Source: Stenopsyche tienmushanensis
Taxonomy: Eukaryota; Arthropoda; Insecta; Trichoptera; Stenopsychidae
Length of the DNA: 64,000 bases
Direction of reading: 5' to 3'
Assembly: GCA_008973525.1 (NCBI GenBank)
Contig: WACJ01000253.1
Location: 248,001-312,000, forward strand
Each line of letters starts with the position of its first letter. The stretch's first letter is position 1. Below the pieces are notes generated by a model that did not search any database, was not told the origin of the DNA, and saw nothing but the letters and a program-made list of their open reading frames with translations. Shown here in pieces: positions 1 through 11,789 of the stretch. Position numbers and translations under genes: made by a program.

Positions 1-1
1 T

Positions 2-145
2 GACGTGGAGCACATCGTCTTAAAATGTAACGCGTGGGCAGATGATAGGCGAGAATTAGCGAAAAAAATTGGAGAAACCCCAACCATATCCAACATGGTC
101 ACCACAGTGACCAAAAAAGTGGAAAGCGTGGATGAATTTCGCTAG
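2..145 (+). CDS. C-terminal end of a non-LTR retrotransposon ORF2 (R1-clade-like), cut by the window edge
   Basis: The window opens inside an open frame that reads 47 residues to a TAG at 143-145; the start lies upstream of the window. The visible residues begin DVEHIVLKCNAW and continue with ADDRRELAKKIGE. An acidic-x-EH....C-x-x-W block followed by a charged R-R-E-L helix is the usual C-terminal zinc-binding region after the reverse transcriptase domain in R1-clade LINEs. It is read as nucleic-acid binding during target-primed reverse transcription. The sequence after the stop resembles the 3' untranslated region of such elements. Only the tail is seen, so neither the catalytic domain nor the integrity of the copy can be judged. 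The family assignment is by eye from the motif. Confidence 0.6.
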   Translation, partial: DVEHIVLKCNAWADDRRELAKKIGETPTISNMVTTVTKKVESVDEFR

Positions 146-330
146 TGGTGTCATGCAAAAGAGAGAAAACACAGAAAGAACTAGAAGAACGAACGCTGGT
201 TCGTAGAAAAACAAACCCACCCCCTTGAAGCAATGCGAAAGCGGATTCCAAGATAGTTGATGGAGAAAAAATGATAGGGGTTTTAGTGGGTAGGAATTCC
301 ACACTACCATTTTGAAGATTTTGCATTATG
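146..330 (+). mobile_element. Probable 3' UTR of the same non-LTR retrotransposon
   Basis: About 185 bases of non-coding sequence follow the ORF2 stop. A block around 264-300 (ATAGGGGTTTTAGTGGGTAG, then a CCACAC-type stretch) has the look of R1-like LINE 3' ends. No clear poly(A) or tandem tail marks the boundary, so the end at 330 is approximate. No target duplication can be sought because the 5' end is outside the window. Confidence 0.4.
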
Positions 331-1348
331 AAAAGGGTGTGAAAACGTCCTTTAATTCATACACTTGGGTGAGCCACTGGGTGATTTTTCACAAATATAA
401 GTAGTCCTTTCAATAACAAGTTCGCTCATTTTGCTTGTGTGGTTATTAAAGATCTCATAGTCCAGTGATAATATTATAAATAAAATTACTATCAATAAAC
501 AAAATAAATGCAACAGTGTTAACAGCCAAATTCTATTCGAATTGGGAGAAGGCTAGAGGGTGAAAGATCTGGTCATGGTTTGTATTTTTTTAAAAAAGAG
601 AGAGAGAGATCCCAGCTGCGAGACTCTGACGGCGAGGGACCACTTCTTAATATAGGATAACAAAAAGAAACGTCTCCTAGTTTTAGAGCGATTTTCTTCC
701 CGAATTTATCGGTTTGCACCATTATTTTTTTCCGATTAGGATCTCATGGAATACTTTGGGATTTTAAACCCAAACATTATATTTATAAGAAAACGATTGA
801 ATATTTCAGAAATGTTTAGTCCATATAATCTTATGAAGTAGACACGATGATAGTTCAACTTTTAGATTTTTTAAATTTGTGCCTTATCTTGGTCGGACTT
901 AAAAAAAACGAGTACAATTAGTAGAAAAGCTTCGCCTAATTCCTATTCCAACGGGCGTCTCGACTGGATGAGACGACAGTTGCATAATAACCAAGTGGGT
1001 CATTTAAAACACAATAAAGCAGCGCACGTCATTTGTATGTATCAAGTATACGTCTTATCAGTGTAAAGACCCAATTATTCCCCGACAGGACCCAATTACT
1101 CCTATTAAGACGCATGCAGTCTTCGGCATGCCAAGAACTGTGGTCCATTGGCTTCATTAGTTTCTCATATAACGATGCCGTCGGGTGTCATCGCGGGGTC
1201 TAAATGAGCTTGTTAACATATTCGTGTCTTGTTTTTTTTTTTGGGGGGGGGACTTCGTGTAAATTTACCGTTATTATATCACACGGAGGAGAATGCTCTT
1301 GTCTATAGATGTCATTCATGGAAACGACGAGGGGCCAATCAAGAAAAT

Positions 1349-1390
1349 GAGACGATTGTGACATGTGGGACGATAATTTTGTCACGTCTC
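1349..1390. repeat. Imperfect inverted repeat
   Basis: GAGACG-ATT-GTGACA at the left is answered by TTTTGTCAC-GTCTC at the right, giving a broken stem of about 11 bp. The function is unknown. It could be a MITE core or chance in a slightly GC-richer patch. Confidence 0.35.
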
Positions 1391-1529
1391 TTGCCGTTTC
1401 CAATATTATAAATACATGAATGATCATTTTCTTGCATGAGTAACGTCGTCGCTTTTTGTGAATTCGTGTAATTGATTGCTGGAAGAACGTTTTGAAGTAC
1501 CGCACCAGTATCAGTGCGCGTGACTGTCG

Positions 1530-1549
1530 GACTCTTGACAACAAGAGTC
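1530..1549. repeat. Perfect 8-bp hairpin
   Basis: GACTCTTG, a 4-base loop ACAA, then CAAGAGTC. It lies beside a shorter GCAC...GTGC pair at about 1502-1518. No polyU tract or gene end is attached, so it is not called a terminator. Confidence 0.5.
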
Positions 1550-1738
1550 GTGTATAATATAATATTGCACATATTGAATGCAAAAAAAAAACATCATCAG
1601 TAAATATAATATGCAATTTCTTTGAAAAAAATTGTTTTTCACATTCAGAAAATTATATACATATGTTTGTCTTTATAATAAATTTGCAATGGTTGTTGAT
1701 ACAACCTATGTGTCACGATTCTGACAAGCATTAACGAC

Positions 1739-2122
1739 TAGAGAATCCAATCCCGGGATCCAGGCTAGTTTTAAGTGTTCCTGAATACCGAGATTAGTAA
1801 AAGTAATCCTGAAAAATTCGGGATTGAAATTTTTATCTAACAGAAATCGTACACCTCACCAGCACAATGAAGGCTACTAAATAGAGACATTCCCACAGAA
1901 ATCTGGACGCTTGGAAACAGTGGCGTAACTACTAATTGGCTAGCTTAGGCGACGCCTAGGGGCAGTAATTATCTGATCTATGTATACATATATAAACAAT
2001 ACATATATGTTTTTAAAATTGTTAAATTAAACTTTCCCTGCCGGTGATGTATTTACTACACCTCGACTCTAATAATGGGTATATCGATATGAATTATAAT
2101 AGATATGGGGTTCAGAATTTAT
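1739..2122 (+). mobile_element. GGGATCCC-rich hAT-like MITE, copy 1 (3' part missing)
   Basis: It begins TAGAGAATCCAATCCCGGG, the same terminal repeat as the full-length copy at 60022. It then follows that copy through the blocks GTACACCTCACCAGCA, AACAGTGGCGTAACTACTAA, ACCGGTGATG-type and TATCGATATG-type up to GGGGTTCAGAATTT. After about 2122 the similarity stops, so the right half and right terminal repeat are lost. The left flank TTAACGAC would be the target duplication but has no partner. Confidence 0.7.
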
Positions 2123-3430
2123 TTTCAAACATCATTAAAGGATGACAATAGTATTAATATCGTTAATCAAAAATGAAAGTACTTGAATAAATACTGTCTT
2201 CAAATATGGCTGCATGATATTATGATTTATTTTGGCTCTTTTGTCGAAGTTATTATTTAAATTTCCACAAGAATTACGAATTTTGGAGTAACATATAGTG
2301 AAACATGTGTATCTATTCGAAAACTTTCAAATGGCATGATGCAAAGCCAGTTTATTTCAGCGTACCGTGGTCAGAATACTAAACATTACTTTAAAACATC
2401 CTTTCAGAACATTTGCTCAGTCATAAATGCATTTATGTACATTTGTTTGTCTCTGGAGTTGTATGCGACATCCTGTCGTTAAATATACAGTATTCGCCAT
2501 TTATGAAATTACATGCAATTCTATTTAAGAACGCCGGATGCGAATAAACACATCTAATCCACTCCGTATAATACAAGATGCATTTTGAGTGCAAGAAGAG
2601 CTACAAACGGCTCTCACATCAAATTGTGCTCCCGGATGATATTCAAATGTAAATTAGATAATATATATCACTTACTTCTCAAATATGATCAATCAGCTAG
2701 TTATATCAATCGAAGAATGGAATGATCTAATTTTGCCAGACCCAGTGTTATATTATTAAATATAAATTTATATTATTTCATCTTACGATGCTGTCTTTAT
2801 CATTGAATCGATCAACGATTAATTTTGATCGGAAAGTTTGAAAGCTTCTACAATCAAATAGCGTTCTTCAGAAATGCAATGAAAAACTAATCATAGCATC
2901 CAGGATGATTTTATTGAAAGTGACTTCTTGTGATGTGGATAATCCGATCCCCCATTGTCTCATAAGAGAGATACCAAGCAAGACGACGACGATGACTAAG
3001 ATTATTTGGATTACAAAATGTTTGCCTAGACGATTTCGCATTGAAAGTTTAAAGCAAGGCTATGTTTAAAGTTTGAACTTTCATTGTTACAAACTCGAGT
3101 CACACCTGAGCGGATAAAAGGATCATATGGCTCTTCAATAACAGATAATCCCGCATGTATATAATTTCGGAAAAAACTAATTAGCTGTAGCAGAGAAAGG
3201 GACAAATTTGCATTGGCATGAAAACGTTGTTTGAATCACGTGACATGATCGCAAGTCAATGGCGGCCCTCTTGGGAGTAGGTGTATAACAAATATAACGC
3301 GCTATCAAAGCTTAAAAAAAGTAGTGTTCGCGACCCTTTTTCCCAATAGGTAAAGCAGCCCTGCGTGGGAGGAAAATTTGGATGCAACATCGTGCGAATA
3401 AGCCATTATCCTTGGTTGAAATATGAAGTA
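2123..3430. other. No recognisable feature
   Basis: This is AT-rich sequence with stops in all frames. I see no domain, RNA gene or repeat relation to the rest of the window. Confidence 0.5.
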
Positions 3431-3439
3431 CTTGCAAAA

Positions 3440-3479
3440 GGTGAACGTGAAAGGTTTTGCGTACTTCGATACGTTCACC
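3440..3479. repeat. Inverted repeat, 9-bp perfect arms
   Basis: GGTGAACGT at 3440-3448 is complementary to ACGTTCACC at 3471-3479, with a 22-base loop. A third related block, GGTGAGCGTTC, follows at about 3494. It sits at the left edge of the repeat shared with 29655. Confidence 0.5.
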
Positions 3480-3640
3480 CAGGTGGCCCGCTAGGTGAGC
3501 GTTCAAAAACAAAATTCGTAGGGCACACTACCTGCAATATCGAAAAGATGAACGTTTGATGAGGATGATATGGATGTGAATTTTTGCCCTGAATAGATAT
3601 CGAAGAGACTTAAATTGATGATATAATAATCGATCAATTC
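3455..3640 (+). repeat. Interspersed repeat, copy related to 29655-29870 (possible RTE-type LINE or SINE tail)
   Basis: Blocks shared with the 29655 copy run in the same order: TTTTG, CTTCGATAC(G/A)TTCACC, GGTG-CCC-CTA, GTTCA-AAA-AAAA, CAATAT-GA, TGA-GAGGATGATATGG and GAAGAG. Identity looks like roughly 65-70% by eye. The second copy carries a clearer RTE-like 3' tail, so this is interpreted as an older relative. No coding potential remains. Confidence 0.45.
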
Positions 3641-6600
3641 AAATTCCGAAAATATTTTATAATTCAAAAAATCTTGAAATATATGGAATATATAGTAAGC
3701 GGGAAGAATGAGAGCGTCGTTTAAAATAATTAGGTTCCCTTATAATTAAAGGGCAAAGCTGCCTGGATTTCAGGATACTTTGAAAGCTCTATTTAAATAT
3801 ATATTGTATACATAAATAAAACAACGTTGAAACTTCAACGTTTCTTTTAATACATTCTTAATTAAATATGTCACTTACAGACAGAATGGAAGTATTTTCA
3901 TATCATTTAGCTGTTGTTATTTTTAAATCAGTATTTCACAAGCAAAAAGTGTCCCGATGTCAAAATATATATATAGAAATAAATCAAAACTGGAGCACAT
4001 GATGCGTTTTTCGAATTATTAGACCATAAATTGCCAGCTAAACGATCAATGCACATTTATAAAGCAATTTAACGTATCACATGCGTGTATTTATTTTGTT
4101 CAGCGTAAATGAATAAATTCACAGTTCATACAAGAGTTCCAGGTGTCACCTCCCTGTGACATATCAAATTGTTATTTGCATCGATGTCCACCATGTTAAA
4201 TTTTCAATGTAAAACACTTTAAAGTGTATGTGTTTAATTTTTGTTAGGCCTCAAAGTTGAATCATGGGCTTCAATGGGGAAGTGTAATGTATGAGCAGAA
4301 GTTTGTTTTGTTACTGTCAAAAGTTGACTTATCAATCTATGTTTGGGGTGACATGTTGGCAACTCTCTGGATTGACAAATGGTGAGTGTCAAATATCAGG
4401 TCTGACGACCTTGTTTTAGATCACGGTCGGATATGGTGATAGAACAGCATTAATCCAAATGGCTGTGACGTAAAAGCGAAGGCGTAAGACCAGGCTGCTT
4501 CCAACACTGAAACGATCCTTGTCCATGTAGCTCCATTATGTCCCCGATAATACCACCCAAAACCCAATCAATTCCCTTTAATAAATCGGGATGATGCAAC
4601 TCTTTTCGATGACATAAATAAAAATCAATTTGGATTACCGCAAATAAAATTACCGAAATAATCTCTTCAAAGGGATTTCTGCAAAAAAATCAAATTGATA
4701 TTTTTTGATGCAGACGGATTAAATAACATCAAACGGGATGTAACATTATTTTAAATTAAGAATTTGACTCATTGATTTTTTTAACAAATATTAACACATC
4801 CATGTCGGGCACGAATATAATTAGCATTCGCTTGACGCGGGGTGGATTTGCCGAAAATTTTCAATATTAAAAAAGTTTAGGATATCTCACTGCATAGAAA
4901 TAAGTTAGTTGATGCGGGCGACGGCAGATGTTAGAATGAACTAGCTTATATCTGTTTAAATTATCCTCCATACACATAAATACCGATCGTATATATCAAT
5001 TAATCATCGATTCGATAGAAATATATGATAAATTAGATAATGTCTATAATTAATTTGTTCGATATTTGTTGAAGTTTAATAAGTATATTTTTTATGTTAA
5101 TGGTAATAATTCTCTTGAATCTCTGATTATTAAAAACAGGATACTTGGTTCATGAATATCACCAATTATATGGTGCAGGAATTACACGTTTTATGGCTTT
5201 GAGAGAGTCTTGTCCGAGGATGGTGATTGGGTCGTTCAAAGGACATTCGCATCTGCAAAGTTCATCTCTCGATTGCAAGCATTGGACATTTGTTCGCCAA
5301 TCGTTATATACCTTGAGTTTCAAGCTGTCTGATTCGAATTGCTTTCAGTTTGAACATCCATAGGCAGGCTTTGGATTCTCCATGATCAGTGAGTCTGTCT
5401 GCAATTGCTATAGTTTTCCACAATAACATGACGTCTTTGAGCTCAAACAGGAAGATAATCATCGTAGTTTTGGGGTCGCTGCTGATACAACTGCGGTTCC
5501 GATTGTCGTCGATCTTCATAGATCAAAAGAGCATATAGATAGTATGAATAGAGTTCAACTTACCAGTATATATACATATTTTGCAAGCCATGAAAGTCTC
5601 AACATTATGATTTTATGGATTCCAGATGAAGATCTATTACGATAAAAAATGCGATTCGGATACATAATCATCTTATTAGCGATGATGAATTGTGGATTCG
5701 ATTGCATGCTAAGTATCAAACTCATTCTACATACGACTCCAAAGCAATTCAAACGTATAGGTAATGAACACTCACACTTTCAATTCATCTTATTTCGTTA
5801 TTACATATTTAATATATGTATAATTTCTCCCCGAAATATCATTCTTCACTTTCGAAAAAAAAAAAACGAATATATTAGTTGATATATGATGCAATTTGTT
5901 AAATGAAATTATAAACACTTTCTCTGCACGTTCGCTGGTTTTGTCCATAATGATTAAGAGGAGTATTCATCCGAACAAATCATTGTTTTCAATATCTTTA
6001 ATCATCTGGGAAAATAGCATTATTCGTTGGCAAAAATATTTCTCAAACATCACAGTAGTACGAAACGCAAACAATTGTTATTTGTGCTTCGTTTGTTCCA
6101 TTTTTTTTTTTGTACAAACAACAGCTTCAATCCGAATCAAGGTACATGAATTCAAATCAATTTTAGCATGAAAAACTGAAAATCAAATGCCAATTCTTTA
6201 CGGTAGGTATTTTAACAAAAATCGGTTGGCTATTTAATTGAAAAATTGCGTATTAATCAATCAAATAAAAAGTATTGTGTATGCACAGCAAATGTATTAG
6301 CATGTGTTGACATTGTTATAGTATTAATCAGTTATAAAATCTCTTAAAGAAGTCAAAAAATATATTTGAACGCATAGCGACTGTAAATGCAAGAAATCTG
6401 CCTTCCAAATTACAAAATGGTCAATTGAAGATGATACTTGCACTGGAAATCCTTTCGACTCATATTTTGAAGAAATGTCCATTAAAGGGAATGCTTGATT
6501 TTGATAGAGAAGCGAATGAACTGTATCTTAAATAGCAGAAGATGTAAGCATCATAGCAAGAATATTTTTCAGAAATGCTCATATTAATGAAGCTCAAAAT
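3641..6600. other. No recognisable gene
   Basis: This is AT-rich non-coding sequence. ORFs of 65-91 codons exist (5145-5363, 5896-6171) but their composition follows the background and they match no family I know. Nothing else is supported. Confidence 0.5.
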
Positions 6601-6604
6601 AAGA

Positions 6605-6810
6605 ACCAAGTATTGGTATAGTGGATTAGATCCTGGACTCTTATTATAAAGGTTCGGGTTCAAATCCAGATTATGGTAAAAATTTGGTAGAAATATTAAT
6701 TTATCTAATTGATCGTCTCAATCTAGATTTATCCTGATTTCCTGGATTTGAAAAAGTAAATTCTGAGGCGATTAATAAAGTCGTGCAGAGACGCCCATGA
6801 GTGAGTGATT
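6605..6810 (+). mobile_element. tRNA-derived SINE-like unit, head and body (copy A)
   Basis: An internal RNA polymerase III promoter is readable. TAGTGGATTAG at 6619-6629 fits the A-box consensus TRGYNNANNNG. GGTTCAAATCC at 6657-6667 differs from the B-box GGTTCRANNCC by at most one base, with 27 bases between them. The intervening GGACTCTTATTATAAAGG recalls the anticodon arm of tRNA-Lys(CUU) but is degenerate, so it is not a functional tRNA. The body runs to ATGAGTGAGT at about 6799. A second copy of this body, with a worn B box, is at 42395. Confidence 0.55.
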
Positions 6811-7030
6811 GGATTTGCAACAATAATTAAATTATAGTTTATATATAATGATAATTTCGCTACTCACTCATAGATTCTTTCCTCTCCTACTTTTCCAAAT
6901 AATCCTATCCGTACTTTATCATGTGTGGAAGGCAACGGGAAACCACCAAATTAAATCCTTTCTCTAGTAATGTCTCCTATGGGGATCACCTACGTCCGAT
7001 TGTTCGAATATGGCACATTAAGAAGAAGTG
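6799..7030 (+). repeat. SINE-like tail unit with ATGAGTGAGT inverted pair (copy A)
   Basis: ATGAGTGAGT at about 6799 is mirrored by ACTCACTCAT at about 6862. The region after that (TCATAGATTC, CAAATAATCCTATCC, GGAAGGCAACGGGAAACCAC, GGATCACCTACGTCCGAT, ATATGGCACATTAA) recurs in degraded form at 34785-34965 and 52265-52385. It may be the tail of the SINE above or a separate element joined to it. The right boundary at 7030 is approximate. Confidence 0.5.
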
Positions 7031-7377
7031 CAAGATTGCTTGGAATTACGTTAGGTAATATAATATGTATAGCGAAAACAAGAATTTATCCGAATCAGAA
7101 GCTATTGGAAATCGTGCCATAGAATAATTATGCCAACACAATTAATTATTTACGAAAGATAATCTCAATGAAAAGAGGAAGAAAGCAAACCAGAGGTGTG
7201 TTACTCCTCCATTTACCCAACAATTAAACCACCCACAAAAAAAAACTAAACCTTCTTCAGATTGTGATAGATGAAGTATCGAAACATAATAATCTAGAAC
7301 CAAGAAGAAGAAAATGAATATTCAAAACATATAAAACATTGATAAAGGTCGGTAATAATTTCGAGGGGAAAAATCGA
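7031..7377. other. No recognisable feature
   Basis: This is AT-rich filler between two repeat fragments. I see nothing in it. Confidence 0.5.
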
Positions 7378-7460
7378 ACCTCTCTGGAAACATATCTCTG
7401 GCGTTGAGTCAATGAAATCAAACCGGGAAGTCATGGACATGTATGTCAAAGTGTTGGTCG
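7378..7460 (+). repeat. Short interspersed repeat related to both arms at 58064-58236
   Basis: The core AAGTCATGGACATGTATG-CAAAG, preceded by ATATCTCTGGCGTTGAGTCAATGA, matches the reverse complement of 58188-58265 and, for the core, the forward sequence at 58064-58100. It is a short worn repeat with no coding content. Confidence 0.45.
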
Positions 7461-7638
7461 TCTTTTACTGGCCTCAAAACCTCTTAAGATAAAGTCTTAT
7501 TGGAAGAATTCGATTTTGTTGGGCTGGTGATATTAATAAGAATGCCAATATCTGGTCCTCGATAACTGAAGTGAGAAGGTTTAGGGCAGATGTAAATGAC
7601 GGAATGCTTTGTTATAAGGATTGTAAAAGTCACGTATA

Positions 7639-7720
7639 CAGGGTGTTTTGCACATGAACCGAATTTTTTTTTTTTTGGGGGGGTTAGGGGCTTTTTACTA
7701 CGTTTCATATATTTTGAAAA
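7639..7720 (+). mobile_element. Left terminal inverted repeat of a mariner-type element
   Basis: CAGGGTGTTTTGCACATGAACCGA begins at 7639 right after a TA. It is followed by T13G7 and GGTTAGGGGCTTTTTACTACGTTTCA. The reverse complement of 11866 back to about 11790 gives the same order with one mismatch in the first 24 bases. TA on both outer sides fits Tc1/mariner insertion. A 12-16 base stretch at about 7902 (GTCTCCAGATCTGACA) resembles the transposase segment at 11609. Confidence 0.7.
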
Positions 7721-10700
7721 AATACCCAAAATTTCACTTTTAAATAGTCATAACTTTTTAATCTGTGGTCGTAATAGCAGAAAATAATTGTGTTTGTATT
7801 TTGTAATTTTTTTTTGTACGCAATTGGTTTATAGAAAATTACTTTTTAGCTTCCAAAGTCAAATAAAATTTGCAAACGAATGAAAAATGTCAACGGTCTC
7901 CAGATCTGACATCATTTTGTCAGTCCATTTGCAAAGCATCCCTATATATATTTTTATAACATAGCATATATGACGTGATCTGACAGATAAAATACAGACA
8001 CATTTTCAATACTAAAAACTGAAAAATATTATTTTTTAGATTTACATGAATGATTTACATAAATTTTTTTTTTAGTCTTAGGCAATGAGTCGAATATGTC
8101 CAATTTACATGCAGTTATATCGAATCGCTGTCTATTTTAGAATTTGTACGTTGCATCTTTAGAGACTTAAACCATTGTCAGTCTAAAGAGTCGATATATT
8201 AATTGGTTAGTCACTCACAATGAAGTCCGAATCCACTTCGAGTGATTACCATTAAATTGGTCTATTGAAAATCATGCAGGTCGACATCCAATGAATATGT
8301 TATAAAAGAGCTTAGTCGTTTTTTTTAATTATAAGGCCAATACGAAAAGTGTAAATAAGAACGGCATTTTAGATTGGGAAACAAAAATTAAGAGTCCCAC
8401 AAATGCATTTTATCGCCAGCTTTGAATAGAGTCGAACAACTTAATCACATCAGATAAATTAACCTTTTTTATAATAAACCATATCTATGTGTTTTGTATG
8501 TTATTCGAGAATTCAAACATTTCATAGTAAACAAAGAATATTAAATACTGGTCATTAAACTCCAGCGGCAACATCCGGATTCAAATACAAATTGCATTGG
8601 GTCTTTGAATTAATACTTTATTTGCTCTGTAAATATTTTGAAACCGCACAAACAGCATTCGTTGATCTAAATTTCGGGCATTTTAGGTGTTTAAATTCCA
8701 ATGATGAACGTATTTCGCCAAATGTTTGCTTAATGCGGTGAGCTTTAATGACTATGTGGATTTCTATTATAGTATTTGCTCAATATATTTGTACATAATA
8801 TATCAGAATTTTTTTATGAAAAAATACTGATATCAAATTAAGGATTATGTTGTAGGGGAGTATATTAAAATAACAAGAATATAAGAATAAAATCAATGTT
8901 TCAAGATTTGCCTTTTACGGTCAGTTTGTATCGAGACACGGTTCAGGAAACACACATTTTTTGTTATCGTTAGAAAGTGAGTGTTGCGAATATTACATTT
9001 TTGATTTATAAGCAATGTTAAAGTCAATAATTGATTAAATACATTTGCGCTATTTCATGCTGTTTTTATTCGACTAGAAAATAAAGAACGATATAGAAAA
9101 AATAATCTCTCACACATTTATAAAAATTATTTAAATTTATAAATAAATATTATATATATACTTATTGCAATACTTCAACCAAGATTCCGTGCTACAACTT
9201 TAGCCACGTCTACTAAGTCCCTAGCTACCTTGTATCAAAAGTAGATGACATTTATTTAACAATAATTCACGTAAACTACTTGTAGACAAAAAAACAGCTT
9301 TGTAGATTTTAATTTAATGCCGGTATTTACAATTATTCAGTTTTCGTATATTATTATTAATATTCGCAACGTTGAAAACTGGATAGACTGTAACTTTTCA
9401 GATTTACATTAAATAAACACTAACGGAAACAAAAATTATCGGAGTATCTATTAGAACCTAATCAGATGATCACAAAAATAGTATACTGTCAACAATTAGA
9501 GAGAAGAAAACATCAATGAGATAACGCTGGGTCTCATTTTGCAAAATTTTGATTACTTTTCAGTCTTCCTAATATATCAACGAATAAAAACAGTAATGTT
9601 TCTATAGGCGTATTGTTTACTTTGTGGTGGAACGACACCATTACGTGCGACATTTGCTAGAACCTAATTTCTATTTGAATTCAAAATCTTATAGATGTAT
9701 GCAAAAATTATCATGTATTCATTGCGTGCTTAAACTTTTTTATAAAAAAGAAATATATAACACCAAGCTTACATATAACACAACCAGTTAAAAACACATT
9801 AGCCACCACCGTCATTTATCAGAGATAAAACTACATTTAACTGAGTGCATGGGTGAACCTTACAAATTTTATAATCTCTTCGGTTGTATGGCATGTCGTG
9901 TGGTTTTTATTTATTTATTTTAAACAGGCAATTTGTAAGCAAAATAATCTAGAATTAAAATATAAAACTACCAATTATAGTGACAAGTTATATTTTTGCT
10001 TCAGGGGATTTTAAAAGAAACAATTTTAGTAATATGGTTAATATTATTTAAATATCAAAACCGATTGCATCGATATTTTCTTTAATGGTACATTGAAGTT
10101 TTCCTAGTCCTAATCGATATTGGAAATTCATTTTGATTATAATTTCAAATCCATAAATAAAGGGTTGATTAATCATGATAAAAGCATAACGTACTACAAC
10201 CGACAGGTTCAAAACAAGACATTTTAACTCGTTCGCCGATAGGTAAGATGAAGCAATCCAGGTTTTTTTCAAATGCAAGAAAAAGCGGTTATAATAGACT
10301 AACATTTAATCTAGTCGATGCAGAATAGACAGAAAAATCGCTGCAGCATATTGAACATAGATAATGCAAAATTTTCATATCGATGAATTAGTAGGGTCGT
10401 TTGAGTGATTTTATCTGATATAATATTTCAATTTTGCTCAATACTCTGATAATTTTGGACAAATCTAAAGCCAAATAATGACCGGATTTCGAAAATAACA
10501 CACATTTAAGCCGATTAGCTTCCGCGCCCGCGGGCCACACATAACGATATTGTGAGTGCAAAATGTAAAGCGATGAATAATGCGTAACTGGCCATTATGT
10601 TAGCTGATAATTTGATAACCATCTTTAAAAATATGAATGAATTTTTTTCCTATTCATTTTGTAGTACGTGATGCTCAATTTGGGCGACCAAATATTAGGA

Positions 10701-11100
10701 ACACTGTAATATTTCAGCGTTTTTTCTGGGATCTGTGACAAAATGTACGCTAACGTGAATATAATGGACGTTGAACCAAGCCCCTTAAATAACAGCGTGA
10801 GCATTTGCTGCTATTCCAGTTGTGATCAAATTAAGTGTCATTGAATTTTTGATGGTATTTCAATCCACAAAACCAAATATAGTACCATTAATCTAAAACT
10901 AACTGATGATAACAGCATGCAGAAATGCAATAATGACTTTTAAAATGTCGAAAAACATACTACAAAATTCCACTGACAAGCAGAAGAAAATACAACTTAT
11001 ACAACAATGAATAAATGTATTTTAAGAAAATAATATGATTTAGCAATACATAAAAAAATCACAAGGATTGTATTTATTACACTTTAGGGAAGTCCACTAA
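7721..11100. other. Interior between the two mariner-type ends; no readable gene
   Basis: About 3.4 kb separates the left end from the transposase remnant, far more than a mariner ORF needs. I see no transposase N-terminus here and no other recognisable element. Later insertions or two half-elements facing each other are both possible. Confidence 0.45.
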
Positions 11101-11109
11101 AAATTGAAG

Positions 11110-11160
11110 CAGCGAGTGGCCATGAAAAACAAGTACCAGCTAAGTTATTAATTCGGACTG
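11110..11160 (+). repeat. Short repeat 'cgagtgg(t/c)catgaaaaacaag', copy 1
   Basis: AGCGAGTGGCCATGAAAAAC followed by AAGTACCAGCTAAGTTATTAA resembles segments at 11383, 18585 and 23961. The family is unidentified; these may be fragments of a longer old element. Confidence 0.35.
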
Positions 11161-11382
11161 CAATGATTGCTGAACAGCGCTTTCCATTCATACTTTAATA
11201 TAAGGAGATGCAACGAATCAAGCCAGTTAAAAGCAAGCCATTGAAATTGAAATTTAAATAAAAATGCAAGTGCGAAGAAAACACGACTTCTTTTGACTCA
11301 CAATCATGATCAGGTCTAAAATCAGATGTCAAAATCCCGGCTCATTTTATAAGTTTTAAGCTTTTTATTGAGATTATCCTGC

Positions 11383-11440
11383 AATCGGCGAGTGGTCATA
11401 CAAAAGCAAGAACCTGCTCATGTCTTAATTTAGGTCGCAG
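11383..11440 (+). repeat. Short repeat 'cgagtggtcat', copy 2
   Basis: ATCGGCGAGTGGTCATACAA, then AGCAAGAACCTGCTCATGTC, in the same block order as the copy at 11110. Confidence 0.35.
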
Positions 11441-11542
11441 TAAATCTGAAATATCGTTTTTCGCTCATATTTTGAGAGCAGAGTGCCAATGACGATATGT
11501 CGTTGTTTATGCGGTGGCACATTAATATTTGCATCATGAAAT

Positions 11543-11775
11543 AACTCCAGATCTGACACCGCTGGATTTCTTTGTTTAGGGATGTGTCCTATTTTTTAGC
11601 TCACACTGTCTCCAGACCTGACACCACTGGATTTCTTTGCCTAGGGAATTAATTTACACGACCGTGGTGCCCACAAAAGAAATCCTAATTGCCACCTTTG
11701 CAAAAATGAAAGAGGAAATGCTACTTCAGGTAGCCACAGTTGAATAAGAAAAAGGTGTCGTCAACCCTGATACTT
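11543..11775 (+). pseudogene. Mariner-superfamily transposase remnant with a duplicated catalytic segment
   Basis: The frame at 11609 reads SPDLTPLDFFA, then a stop in place of the usual Trp. SPDLTPLDFF-W-G holds the third catalytic Asp of a large arthropod mariner-type transposase family. About 66 bp upstream (from 11544) the same segment is present again as TPDLTPLDFFV-stop, so the catalytic tip is tandemly duplicated. After a frame change the C-terminus is readable: YTTVVPTKEILIATFAKMKE, then EMLLQVATVE, stop, EKGV, where the family has a helix ending in a C-x-x-x-G-G-H region. The gene is clearly dead. Its orientation and position next to the right inverted repeat fit an element entering from 7639. 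Confidence 0.65.
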
Positions 11776-11789
11776 AGAACATAGGGCCT

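Larger units (their letters stand above)
331..1738. other. Non-coding stretch with simple repeats and two hairpins
   Basis: I see no gene here. It holds an (AG)6 run at 597-608 and a T11G9 homopolymer pair at 1232-1251. It also holds two imperfectly spaced GACCCAATTA copies near 1067-1097, and two hairpin-forming sequences at 1349-1390 and 1530-1549. The longest ORF (minus strand, 1200-1616, 138 codons) matches nothing I recognise. Confidence 0.6.

Noticed and set aside
1232..1251. Another copy of the mariner-type end seen at 7639
   Set aside because: It shares only the T-then-G homopolymer; the CAGGGTGTTTTGCAC end and the following GGTTAGGGG sequence are absent.
1530..1549. Transcription terminator
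   Set aside because: The hairpin has no T-tract and no gene upstream, and this is eukaryotic-looking DNA.
1200..1616. 138-codon minus-strand ORF
   Set aside because: Composition follows the background, it crosses a T11G9 homopolymer, and no motif is recognisable.
6605..6680. Functional tRNA gene
   Set aside because: The A and B boxes are good but the anticodon stem does not pair and the acceptor ends do not match, so it is called SINE-derived.
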